This document shows, one piece after another, positions 16,814-23,293 of a stretch of DNA of 41,543 nt. Location: IMG/VR virus record IMGVR_UViG_3300047471_000348, positions 1-41,543 of that record; one strand, 5' to 3'. The notes beneath the pieces were generated by a model. The model did no database searches. It saw only the letters and a list, made by a program, of their open reading frames with translations, and had not been told where the DNA came from. This DNA comes from a virus. The stretch's first letter is position 1. Each line of letters starts with the position of its first letter. The translations under genes were made by a program, and so were the position numbers.

Positions 16814-17742
16814 TGGCGGATGTTGATTGGCGTGAAACGCTCGCCGAATTGGCAGGGATGCGTGGCGTCGATTGGCGTGAAGCTGTCATTAGCTTGACCG
16901 GAAGTTCTTTGTCGGCTGTTGATTGGCGCCAAGCTTTGTTGACGTTCATCAGTAGCACGGCTAGTCCGGTGGATTGGCGTGAGGCATTGGAAGCAAAATA
17001 TCCTGGAGTTGGTTGGGAGGCGGCCATCGTCTTGGCGCTTAGTACTCCTCCACCTTACGTTGCTTCAGCGGTTCACTTTGATGGATCGACCTCCTTGCGG
17101 ATTGCGAGTCTTTCGGCAAGCGCTAGTGCTTTATTTTCTAGCATCATCTGGTTTAAGACAACGCAGGCGAGAGGCGTCTTTTATGTGGTTGACCCGGAAA
17201 ACGACGTTGATCCATATTTTAACTTGATTAGTGGTATACTTTATAATGAGGTCGGCGCGGTTCCGTTTGCGGTCAGCACAAATATGGAAACGCATTCGAC
17301 ATCAGCAGTGAATGATGGATTATGGCATTGTATGATCCTTGGATTTGATGGGGCATCATTGGCGATTAAGGTTTATATTGACGATGTTGACGTGACAAAT
17401 GTAGATGCTATAGCGACCACGCCTTTCACAGTCGGTGGTAATGGGCTGGAGACATGGATAGGGACGGACGGGTTTGACAACTTTGTCGGTGACATCGCCG
17501 ATTTTCGCGTACTCTATGGCATTTCGTTGCTAGACGGGGGTGGTGACATTCCACTTGCGACAAGGCGCTTATTTATTGACGAGGCTGGAAAACCGGTCGA
17601 CCCTGCAGTTGCTACGGCTGCGCTTGGGACAGCTGGCACGCTATTGTTTAGTGGTAGCGCATCTGCATTCGGGACCAATCAGGGTACGGGTGGATCATTT
17701 ACGACGACCGGTACATTAACCGACGCTAGTAGTCATCCATAA
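16813..17742 (+). CDS. LamG-like protein with N-terminal DWRxAL repeats
   Basis: A 309-residue protein. Residues 3-73 contain five repeats of the short motif VDWRExL: VDWRETL (4), VDWREAV (19), VDWRQAL (36), VDWREAL (53) and a degenerate VGWEAAI (66), spaced 13-17 residues apart. The rest, from about AVHFDGSTSLRI to DIADFRVLYG, is a concanavalin A/LamG-type jelly roll, with WHCMILGFDG and VYIDDVDVT strands. LamG domains often bind sugars. The start overlaps the previous stop as TGATG. The N-terminal repeat is not one I recognise and may be a capsid-binding or multimerising array. Confidence 0.75.
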   Translation: MADVDWRETLAELAGMRGVDWREAVISLTGSSLSAVDWRQALLTFISSTASPVDWREALEAKYPGVGWEAAIVLALSTPPPYVASAVHFDGSTSLRIASLSASASALFSSIIWFKTTQARGVFYVVDPENDVDPYFNLISGILYNEVGAVPFAVSTNMETHSTSAVNDGLWHCMILGFDGASLAIKVYIDDVDVTNVDAIATTPFTVGGNGLETWIGTDGFDNFVGDIADFRVLYGISLLDGGGDIPLATRRLFIDEAGKPVDPAVATAALGTAGTLLFSGSASAFGTNQGTGGSFTTTGTLTDASSHP

Positions 17743-17757
17743 AGAGGAAAGGCAAAA

Positions 17758-17937
17758 ATGGCACGCTACTCAAGGAAGCTTCATAAACCTGCTCCGAACC
17801 CTCACGCAAAACTGGGCACTGGCGGAAGGTTCGCAGCACTTCGAAAGAAGGGTATAAGCGGTGCACTTGCCGCTTATATCGGTCGCAAAAAGTACGGGGC
17901 CAAACGCTTCAACAAGTTGGCCGCGAAGGGACGGTGA
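17758..17937 (+). CDS. Small basic protein with GGRFA tag-like motif
   Basis: The 59-residue protein begins MARYSRKLHKPAPNPH, then LGTGGRFAALRKK, and ends in Lys/Arg-rich helices. The first part matches MSRYSQQIHKPAPAP of the protein at 19505, and NPHAKLGTGGRFA resembles the NPxHDExGRFA tag of the ART proteins. GAGGAAAGG precedes the ATG. Basic composition suggests interaction with DNA or an acidic protein surface inside the capsid. Function unknown. Confidence 0.65.
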   Translation: MARYSRKLHKPAPNPHAKLGTGGRFAALRKKGISGALAAYIGRKKYGAKRFNKLAAKGR

Positions 17938-17939
17938 CA

Positions 17940-18104
17940 ATGAGTCTCATTCGTATTTTCTTGACGACAGTCAATACGCTTGCGACAGCAGGCGAGTTTG
18001 GTCTGCTTAAAGACTATCTGACGTTGGTGGGTAAAGTGCTGGCCGCCAATGAAGTGATCATCATTCCCGGCACGGCAATGGACAAGGAGATACCCCATGG
18101 TTGA
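17940..18104 (+). CDS. Small hypothetical protein
   Basis: A 54-residue protein starting two bases after the preceding stop and overlapping the next gene by eight bases. It is mainly helical: SLIRIFLTTVNTLATAGEF, then LLKDYLTLVGKVLAANEV. No charge bias and no clear membrane helix. Close packing with both neighbours supports a real cistron. No family recognised. Confidence 0.55.
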   Translation: MSLIRIFLTTVNTLATAGEFGLLKDYLTLVGKVLAANEVIIIPGTAMDKEIPHG

Positions 18105-18441
18105 TTTCACCACAGAACAGACAGTTCCGTTTACGTTCTCGGTCAAGGATGGTCGAGGCCGTGTTGTCGCTATTACCGGCACTCCGACTGCCGCATCGTC
18201 TGACGAGACGGTGGTTACTGTTTCTGCTTTGACCAGCGATGACAACAAGACGTGGTCGGGTGTCATCAACAGCGTGACTGCCGGAACGGCACGTGTTGCC
18301 GTGACAGCCGACGCCGAGGTCATTCCTGGTACCGAGAATGATGTTGTCGGCACGGTGGACTGCAACGTCACGCTCGACCCGAGGTCGGCACAGCGTATCA
18401 CCGATCTTGAAGTCGGCGCGCCGGTCGACAAGTCCGCTTAA
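18097..18441 (+). CDS. Ig-like head decoration candidate
   Basis: The 114-residue protein has the look of an immunoglobulin-like (Big-type) fold: alternating strands such as VPFTFSVKDGRGRVVAITGTP, ETVVTVSALTSDD, and TAGTARVAVTADAEV, ending in VVGTVDCNVTL. Such small domains are common as capsid decoration or tail-tube add-ons. An AAGGAG site lies eight bases before ATG 18097. A strong terminator follows. Location two genes upstream of scaffold and coat favours a capsid-surface role, though this is inferred. Confidence 0.7.
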   Translation: MVDFTTEQTVPFTFSVKDGRGRVVAITGTPTAASSDETVVTVSALTSDDNKTWSGVINSVTAGTARVAVTADAEVIPGTENDVVGTVDCNVTLDPRSAQRITDLEVGAPVDKSA

Positions 18442-18451
18442 AAGGAACTCC

Positions 18452-18489
18452 GGCCTAAGATCACACCCCCCACACCCAACTCTTAGGCC
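18452..18489 (+). other. Hairpin with C-rich loop
   Basis: GGCCTAAGA (18452-18460) and TCTTAGGCC (18481-18489) pair perfectly over 9 bp around a 20-base C/A-rich loop. It lies between the decoration-protein stop and the terminator. It may protect the transcript 3' end or act as a second, T-less termination or processing structure. Confidence 0.6.
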
Positions 18490-18493
18490 CTAC

Positions 18494-18526
18494 CCCCGCA
18501 GGAATGGGGTTTCCTGCGGGGTTTTT
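18494..18526 (+). terminator. Rho-independent terminator
   Basis: CCCCGCAGGAA (18494-18504), a 6-base loop and TTCCTGCGGGG (18511-18521) form an 11-bp GC-rich stem followed by five T's (18522-18526). This is a textbook intrinsic terminator. It ends the unit that includes the Ig-like protein, 14 bases before the tRNA. Confidence 0.92.
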
Positions 18527-18540
18527 CTAACTATAAGAGA

Positions 18541-18617
18541 GCCGGTATAGCTCAGTTGGTAGAGCAGGCGCCTTGTAAGCGTCAGGTCGCAGGTTCGAAC
18601 CCTTGCTACTGGCACCA
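18541..18617 (+). tRNA. tRNA-Thr (anticodon UGU) with encoded CCA
   Basis: A cloverleaf folds with a 7-bp acceptor stem (GCCGGTA/TACTGGC, one G-U), D arm GCTC..GAGC, anticodon arm GGCGC-CTTGTAA-GCGTC giving anticodon TGT, a 5-base variable loop, and genomic ACCA at the 3' end. The T arm is odd: GCAGG pairs with CTTGC around an 8-base loop (TTCGAACC) instead of seven, making the gene 77 bases. Alternatively one T is bulged in the stem. It would read ACA and, by wobble, ACG, which are the dominant Thr codons of the collagen-like fibres. It sits between a terminator and a protein gene, so read-through and processing are likely. Confidence 0.9.
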
Positions 18618-18642
18618 ATTTCCTAAGAAACAGGAGTTCATC

Positions 18643-18861
18643 ATGTGGTCTGCAACAAAGAACGTGCAAGCACCCGTTCGTCCCACAAAGGGAATGATCA
18701 ACTCGACGCACCCGAAGGCTGCGCCGATGGCGAACCCTCACAAGAACATGATGGCTCGCGGACTGGCGAAACTCCAGACACAAGCCAATGACCCCTATGA
18801 TACCGATGGGGACAACGATACTTGGGACTCCATGGACTCAATGCGTCACGGCAAGTGCTGA
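18643..18861 (+). CDS. Small hypothetical protein
   Basis: A 72-residue protein starting at ATG 18643 after CAGGAG, 25 bases past the tRNA. An open frame upstream runs through the tRNA and is ignored. The first half is basic and Pro/Met-rich (MWSATKNVQAPVRPTKGM; ANPHKNMMARGLAK), the second acidic (DPYDTDGDNDTWDSMDSM), giving a strong charge split. No family recognised. It may be a small capsid-internal or assembly factor. Confidence 0.6.
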   Translation: MWSATKNVQAPVRPTKGMINSTHPKAAPMANPHKNMMARGLAKLQTQANDPYDTDGDNDTWDSMDSMRHGKC

Positions 18862-18864
18862 GTC

Positions 18865-19053
18865 ATGATCCGCGTGCTTCGCCGGGACGACGTACTTCGC
18901 TTACTTGAAACCTTTCCAGCGGCTCAGCGCTATGTCGCTGCGTTGCCATACCTGGAGATCGAAAATGAAGTTCTCAAAGATGTTGGCGGCGTCACGTGCG
19001 GGGAAGCAATTGGGGCCGGTGGACACAAGGGGCGTCAGCTTTCCGACACGTGA
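18865..19053 (+). CDS. Small hypothetical protein overlapping the next gene
   Basis: A 62-residue frame from ATG 18865, three bases after the previous stop. The N-terminus is a plausible amphipathic helix pair (MIRVLRRDDVLRLLETF; QRYVAALPYLEIENEVL). Its last 30 codons overlap the 18965 gene in another frame. The ribosome site is weak. Without it, 100 bases before 18965 would be unexplained. Could be real or a chance frame. Confidence 0.45.
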   Translation: MIRVLRRDDVLRLLETFPAAQRYVAALPYLEIENEVLKDVGGVTCGEAIGAGGHKGRQLSDT

Positions 19054-19309
19054 TCCAAACTATCATGGGGGTTACTACGCTCGGGCTCATGGATCAACTA
19101 CAAAAAATACGTCCTCCTTTTACAAAAATCCTGAGTTTAACAAAAGGGCGTCGGGGAATTTGAACGTTCCAAATACGACCCACCCTATCAGTCCAGCAAG
19201 GCATGGACCGAAGGGTGATCATTCGAAGATCGGGGCACCTCAGCATGGTGGTGGGAAGGTGGGCAATCCGAACCATGACCCGCATGACGGGCGTTTCACT
19301 TCGGCCTAA
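18965..19309 (+). CDS. Small basic protein ending in the NPNHDxxxGRF tag
   Basis: The 114-residue protein starts at ATG 18965 with GGAG upstream; the frame is open to 18905 but without a good site. It is Gly/His/Asn/Lys-rich and probably disordered, with few hydrophobic residues. Its last 14 residues, NPNHDPHDGRFTSA, match the NPNHDEKGRFAT tag that precedes the ART domains of two proteins encoded 6-10 kb upstream. Here the tag is C-terminal, not followed by a domain. This may be a capsid-internal protein, a processing remnant, or a scaffold for tagged proteins. Function unknown. Confidence 0.65.
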   Translation: MKFSKMLAASRAGKQLGPVDTRGVSFPTRDPNYHGGYYARAHGSTTKNTSSFYKNPEFNKRASGNLNVPNTTHPISPARHGPKGDHSKIGAPQHGGGKVGNPNHDPHDGRFTSA

Positions 19310-19325
19310 CTTCGGAGGATTTCAC

Positions 19326-19496
19326 ATGCAAAGAGGACTTATCTTCTGGGTAATCATGCTGGTTTGGGTCGTATTTTTTGTCGCCGTATCTTTTGGGTAC
19401 GGTGGCACATATGGACCCCGAGCTAGCGGCGCTGTCGAGTTGATCTTGTTTGTTCTGCTTGGGTGGCAAGTGTACGGGCCACCTATTCGAGGGTAG
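19326..19496 (+). CDS. Small two-pass membrane protein
   Basis: The 56-residue protein starts at ATG 19326 after GGAGG. Two membrane helices are clear: about residues 5-23 (LIFWVIMLVWVVFFVAVSF) and about 36-50 (AVELILFVLLGWQVYG), joined by a short Gly/Tyr-rich loop. It ends in GPPIRG. Small proteins of this shape occur in many phage head-gene neighbourhoods. They may be holin-like or superinfection-related, but no function is known. Confidence 0.65.
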   Translation: MQRGLIFWVIMLVWVVFFVAVSFGYGGTYGPRASGAVELILFVLLGWQVYGPPIRG

Positions 19497-19504
19497 GAGT
19501 CAAT

Positions 19505-19702
19505 ATGTCGCGGTACTCACAGCAAATCCACAAGCCTGCTCCCGCACCTGCGGGCGATCATACGACTATGATGAAACAGGGTTACCAGCAGTTGATGGAG
19601 TACTATCCGCACGGCGCACCTGCTGGTCAAGGTTGGGATCAGGAACAATCGGACGGTGGTCCGATTTCTGACCCTGTAGTTCCTGTGTCCAGATTACCGT
19701 AA
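19505..19702 (+). CDS. Small protein sharing an N-terminus with the 17758 gene
   Basis: The 65-residue protein begins MSRYSQQIHKPAPAPAG, clearly related to MARYSRKLHKPAPNPH at 17758, but then diverges into a Met/Gln/Tyr-rich helix and HGAPAGQGWDQ, an echo of the PAGQPGAGEW tag of ART 1. ATG 19505 has GGAG upstream. The repeated N-terminus suggests a shared binding or packaging signal. Function unknown. Confidence 0.6.
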   Translation: MSRYSQQIHKPAPAPAGDHTTMMKQGYQQLMEYYPHGAPAGQGWDQEQSDGGPISDPVVPVSRLP

Positions 19703-19724
19703 CTCAAACAGTGGAGAGAAAGTC

Positions 19725-19952
19725 ATGGCTACTACTCAACAGCTCAATGCCGTTTTTGATGCGCTCAAGGCGGACCTTTTCGAGGAAATCAGTGAGTCCT
19801 CTAGTATCCCGTTTTGGGCACAGTCTTCAGTCAAGGGCTTCTTGACGGACGACAAGATTTTGCGGGCTACGAAAAAGGCCGTTGCTGCTTTTGAAAAGGC
19901 AGCTCCTGCTCCGGCACCTGCCGCTCCCGCTCCCGCACCAGCAAAGTCTTAA
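19725..19952 (+). CDS. Small acidic/helical protein with Pro-Ala tail
   Basis: The 75-residue protein has a folded-looking N-terminal part (MATTQQLNAVFDALKADLF; IPFWAQSSVKGFLTDDK) of about 58 residues and a low-complexity tail of Ala-Pro repeats ending in AKS. GGAGAGAAAG precedes the start. Pro-Ala tails often act as flexible linkers. No family recognised. Confidence 0.6.
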   Translation: MATTQQLNAVFDALKADLFEEISESSSIPFWAQSSVKGFLTDDKILRATKKAVAAFEKAAPAPAPAAPAPAPAKS

Positions 19953-19963
19953 AGGAGTTCTTT

Positions 19964-20419
19964 GTGATGCAGTACCTTCGCGCCTTGTTCTGTGTAGTTG
20001 TTCTCGCGGGTGCAGTAGCGTATTGCACACACAATACTCTTGCTGGTGGTTGGTCAGACAATCCTAAAGTACAGGAGTGGCTACAATCCGCTCCTGTACA
20101 TTCTTGTTGCGCTTTGGCAGATGGCTTTTTGGCAGATGAGTATGATCGTGTGCGTCCAGGTGAAGCTGGTCACACGGAAGGTGGGGTTATTGCACACATC
20201 ACGGACAATGACGAGGACCCGCCTTGCTGGGAGTGGTACAATGAGGATGAGGACACAAGGGGTACGACGTGTCGGCAGAAGGTGCCACAGCAACGTAGTT
20301 ACTTTGTGCCACAAGGCAAGATCATTTACATGCCACCAAATCCCACGGGTCACGGTGTGCTGTTCTTGAACAATGGCAACGGCGAACCTCGTTGCTACTT
20401 TTTGCCATCGGGAGCGTGA
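19964..20419 (+). CDS. Exported Cys-containing protein
   Basis: About 150 residues with an N-terminal signal peptide or membrane anchor (MMQYLRALFCVVVLAGAVAY). The mature part contains HSCCALADGFLADEYD, CWEW, and RCYFLPSGA; five cysteines could form disulfides in the periplasm. The pattern 'CC..ADG' followed by a beta-rich domain resembles secreted proteins of unknown function that I associate with alphaproteobacteria. Start at GTG 19964 or ATG 19967; AGGAG fits both. It is followed immediately by another exported protein, so the pair may act in the host envelope. Confidence 0.65.
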   Translation: MMQYLRALFCVVVLAGAVAYCTHNTLAGGWSDNPKVQEWLQSAPVHSCCALADGFLADEYDRVRPGEAGHTEGGVIAHITDNDEDPPCWEWYNEDEDTRGTTCRQKVPQQRSYFVPQGKIIYMPPNPTGHGVLFLNNGNGEPRCYFLPSGA

Positions 20420-20422
20420 ACC

Positions 20423-20740
20423 ATGAAAACCCTGATCGCTGCACTATTGCTTCTGTGGACTGTGATTACTGTACTGCTGCTTATGTCAACTTGTAGTTGG
20501 GCGGAGTATAACAGGTTTCCAATACCTCCGCGCTTCGATCATCAACCCACAAAGCGGATGATCCTTTATGAGGTGAGTCCGGCAAGCGTCATGTACCATT
20601 GCAGGGGCATGGCGTACGCCTGCACTTTCACTATGCGTAGTTACTGCATTTTCTATATGCCAGTTGGACAATCGGCTTTCTACTGGCGACATGAAAGTGC
20701 ACACTGTAATGGGTGGGCGCCGAGCCATCCTTATCCCTGA
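20423..20740 (+). CDS. Exported small protein with HExxH motif
   Basis: The 105-residue protein has an N-terminal hydrophobic signal (MKTLIAALLLLWTVITVLLL) and ends in WRHESAHCNGWAPSHPYP. HESAH fits the zinc-metallopeptidase core HExxH, and the surrounding HExAHCNGW..HP is, as far as I recall, recurrent in small exported proteins of rhizobial-type bacteria and their phages. Four further cysteines lie in the middle. At this size it could be a minimal metalloprotease or a zinc-binding envelope factor. It begins three bases after the preceding gene; the next gene overlaps as TGATG. Confidence 0.65.
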   Translation: MKTLIAALLLLWTVITVLLLMSTCSWAEYNRFPIPPRFDHQPTKRMILYEVSPASVMYHCRGMAYACTFTMRSYCIFYMPVGQSAFYWRHESAHCNGWAPSHPYP

Positions 20741-21282
20741 TGCCAGTTGCATTTGTCATCGGTGGCGCTGAGTGCGTCATCGATGATTACATGTCGGCGC
20801 GGTCGCTCGTGGAGCCCGACGCTTATTTTGTAGTCAACGATATGATTGGTACTTGGACTGAACGTCTTGACTACGCAATAACCTTGCACCCGGAGAAGAT
20901 TTGTGATTGGTTAGCACAACGCCGATTGTGGGTTGAGTCAAGTGATTTTGAAGTAGTTGGTCCAATGTTGAAGCCTATTGAACAGCAGTTTGCCAAGTAC
21001 TTCACGATGCTAGTTGAAGATTGCGCGGGGTCCTCGGGGTTGTTTGCGGTAGCCGTTGCAGTCTTAGAAGGGTTCGAGCGGATCATACTATGTGGCGTGC
21101 CTATGACGATTTCAGGTAAGCACTTCTTGCGCCACACAGCATGGACTGATCGCTCTTTATTTGTCGGAGCGTGGGAAGTCAATTTACATAGGTTTAGTCC
21201 ATACACACGATCAATGAGTGGGTGGACAAAAGAGAAACTCGGAGCGCCGACAGCCGAGTGGCTGAAACACAGGTCGGCGTAA
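20740..21282 (+). CDS. Glycosyltransferase-like (GT42/MAF-like) family protein, paralogue 1
   Basis: The 180-residue protein shares its plan with two proteins encoded at 38148 and 38708: N-terminal VAFVIGGAECVIDDY, FVVNDMIGTW, YAITLHPEKICDWL, then GSSGLFAVAVAVLEGFERIILCGVPM and MSGWTKEKLGAP. The order (Rossmann-like start, D-x-x-I...H-P, then S-G-L-A-x-x-A...LxGxPM) is like GT42 sialyltransferases and MAF/DUF115-type enzymes, though shorter. A sugar-transfer role is inferred. ATG 20740 overlaps the previous stop. The copy is immediately before the scaffold gene. Confidence 0.6.
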   Translation: MPVAFVIGGAECVIDDYMSARSLVEPDAYFVVNDMIGTWTERLDYAITLHPEKICDWLAQRRLWVESSDFEVVGPMLKPIEQQFAKYFTMLVEDCAGSSGLFAVAVAVLEGFERIILCGVPMTISGKHFLRHTAWTDRSLFVGAWEVNLHRFSPYTRSMSGWTKEKLGAPTAEWLKHRSA

Positions 21283-21295
21283 CAGGAGCAAGGCG

Positions 21296-22141
21296 ATGCC
21301 TTTGAAAGCAGTACTGGACTCTTTGGATGATATCCCGGAGGCCCAGCGTGAGTTTTACGATGAGGATGGTGGCAAGTTTGTCCTTCAGTTGGACGATATC
21401 GATAGTCACCCCAAGGTCATCAATTTGAAGACGGCGCACGAAAAGACAAAGCAGGATCGGCGGCGTGTGCTAGATGAAGTCAAGGCACTGAAGGAAAAGT
21501 ATTCGTCAGTGCCGGAAGACTTCAATGCCGAAGAGTACGTGCAGTTGAAAGAGCTCAAGGCCGAGCTCGACAAGGGCGGCGGCACGACACCTGAAGACAA
21601 GACGAAGAACGCGGAAGCCGTTGCCGCGCGCAAGATGCTGGAGCAGAAGATCACTGCAATCGAGGCGAAGCATACGAATGCTGTGAAGGCACTCGAGGCG
21701 AAGTTGGCAAGCAAGGAAACCTTCATCGCCAAGTTGCTGATCGATGACGGATTGACAAAGGCTCTCATGGATGGGGGTGTCGATCCGAAGTTGTTGAAGG
21801 CTGCAAAAGCCATGTTGCGCGAGAACGTCAAGGTGACGGAAGACGGCGACGGCGATTATTCGGCCATTGTCGAGACCGACATGGGTTCAGTTGACGTTCA
21901 GAAGTTCGTGTCTGATTGGATTTCTTCGGACGAAGGAAAAGTTTTCGTTGTCCCGGCAAAAGGTGCCGATGCTGGAACTGGCACAGGCAAGCAGGGAACC
22001 GGAAACAAATCCAACGAGCCGAACCCGTGGTCCAAAGACACCTGGAACCTCACACAGCAAGGTCAGTTACTGATGACTGATCGTGCCAAAGCCGAGAAAT
22101 TGGCGAAGGCCGCTGGCAAGACTATCCCTGTCGCGGCTTGA
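21296..22141 (+). CDS. Capsid scaffolding protein
   Basis: The 281-residue protein is Lys/Glu/Ala-rich with a long predicted coiled coil (about 45-150) after LDDIPEAQREFYDEDGG, and a C-terminal Asn/Lys-rich part ending in AKAAGKTIPVAA. This is the usual form of phage scaffolds, which line the procapsid interior and leave before DNA packing. A coat gene follows directly. Ribosome site AGGAGCAAGG. The basic C-terminus probably contacts coat protein, as in other scaffolds. Confidence 0.85.
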   Translation: MPLKAVLDSLDDIPEAQREFYDEDGGKFVLQLDDIDSHPKVINLKTAHEKTKQDRRRVLDEVKALKEKYSSVPEDFNAEEYVQLKELKAELDKGGGTTPEDKTKNAEAVAARKMLEQKITAIEAKHTNAVKALEAKLASKETFIAKLLIDDGLTKALMDGGVDPKLLKAAKAMLRENVKVTEDGDGDYSAIVETDMGSVDVQKFVSDWISSDEGKVFVVPAKGADAGTGTGKQGTGNKSNEPNPWSKDTWNLTQQGQLLMTDRAKAEKLAKAAGKTIPVAA

Positions 22142-22152
22142 TAAATCTGCCC

Positions 22153-22204
22153 GCAGCGAAGCTGCAGTTTAGTTTCGATTGTGGACATTCCAAAGCCGAA
22201 GGCT
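22153..22204 (+). promoter_or_regulatory. Coat-gene leader with two GAA-loop hairpins
   Basis: In the 112-base gap before the coat gene, GCAGC-gaa-GCTGC (22153-22165) and AGCC-gaa-GGCT (22194-22204) form two short hairpins with the same GAA loop. They may stabilise the highly expressed coat mRNA or mark a processing site between scaffold and coat. No promoter consensus is obvious. Confidence 0.45.
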
Positions 22205-22253
22205 GCGATTGTCCTTTGACTTCTCCCTGAAATCTTGAAAAGGACAACAAGCA

Positions 22254-23240
22254 ATGCCCAATACCCCCACGAAAGTTTCGGACGTTATCGTTCCGGAAAT
22301 CTTCAACCCGTACGTTCGGGAGCAGTCGATCCTCCTGAATGCGTTTTTCCAGTCCGGCATCATCGCACCTGTCGCCGACCTCAACTTCGGCACACGCGGT
22401 GGTCTGCAAATCGAAATGCCGTACTGGAAGGAGCTCGGTGAACGTGCCCAACTCCTGAACGACACCGAAGACCTCGTCATGAAGAAAATTCAGTCGGGTC
22501 AGGACACTGCCGTTCAGCATGCGCGTGCACTCGTGTACGGCTCGACGGACCTCGCCGCAGCCCTTGCCGGGGATGACCCGATGATGGCGATCGGCGATGG
22601 CATCGCCAAGAACTGGAGCACTGAGTTCAATCATATGCTCCTGTCGACTCTGCAAGGTGCTCTTGCAACAGCGTCGCACGGTCCGTCACCGGCGACAAAC
22701 ACACATGACATCTCCGGCTTGTCCGCAGGTGCTCAGTACATCGATGGTCACTCGTTTATCGATGCGGCCCAGTCCCTTGGCGATGCCAAGGAAAACATTG
22801 CCGGTGTTGCAATGCATTCCGCGGTTGAGTCCTCGCTTGCCAAGAACGACTTGATCGACTTCATTCGCGACAGCGAAGGGCAGTTGGTTATGAAGACCTT
22901 CATGGGCAAGCGTGTCATCGTTGATGACGCGATGGCTCCGACAACGGCAGGCGTCTACACGACCTACCTGTTCGGACCCGGCGCTATCGGTTGGGGCGAA
23001 GGCAATCCCAAGGTGCCGTCCGAGACACACAGAAACCCCCTGATCAACGGCGGTCAGGAGTATCTTGTGTATCGGCGTCATTTCGTCCTCCACCCGCGTG
23101 GTATCCGCTGGACTCCGCAAAACGGTGTTCCTGCGAGTCAGACGCCTTCCGATGCCGAGTTGGCCGATGACGGAAACTGGACGGCCGTCTACAATTCCAA
23201 GAACGTCCGGCTGGTCCGGTTCATCCACAAAATCCAGTAA
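22254..23240 (+). CDS. Major capsid protein
   Basis: The 328-residue protein lies between scaffold and connectors and has the features of a HK97-fold coat: N-terminal VIVPEIFNPYVREQSILLNAF, a core with GGLQIEMPYWKEL and GDGIAKNWSTEFNHMLL, GKRVIVDDAM in the middle, and a C-terminal YLVYRRHFVLHPRGIRW. The VIVPE/GLQIEMPYW arrangement resembles coat proteins common in phages of Gram-negative bacteria. Ribosome site AAAAGGAC. A strong terminator follows directly, consistent with high-level expression of this transcript. Confidence 0.85.
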   Translation: MPNTPTKVSDVIVPEIFNPYVREQSILLNAFFQSGIIAPVADLNFGTRGGLQIEMPYWKELGERAQLLNDTEDLVMKKIQSGQDTAVQHARALVYGSTDLAAALAGDDPMMAIGDGIAKNWSTEFNHMLLSTLQGALATASHGPSPATNTHDISGLSAGAQYIDGHSFIDAAQSLGDAKENIAGVAMHSAVESSLAKNDLIDFIRDSEGQLVMKTFMGKRVIVDDAMAPTTAGVYTTYLFGPGAIGWGEGNPKVPSETHRNPLINGGQEYLVYRRHFVLHPRGIRWTPQNGVPASQTPSDAELADDGNWTAVYNSKNVRLVRFIHKIQ

Positions 23241-23257
23241 GTGCAAAGTCACAAATG

Positions 23258-23293
23258 AAATGACAGGGAACTGAAAAGCTCCCTGTCATTTTT
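23258..23293 (+). terminator. Rho-independent terminator after coat gene
   Basis: AAATGACAGGGA (23258-23269) pairs perfectly with TCCCTGTCATTT (23280-23291) around a 10-base loop and runs into a T-tract (23289-23293). The A-tract on the 5' arm makes it potentially bidirectional. It separates the coat gene from the connector and tail genes, so a partial read-through or a promoter in the 22 bases after is needed downstream. Confidence 0.9.
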
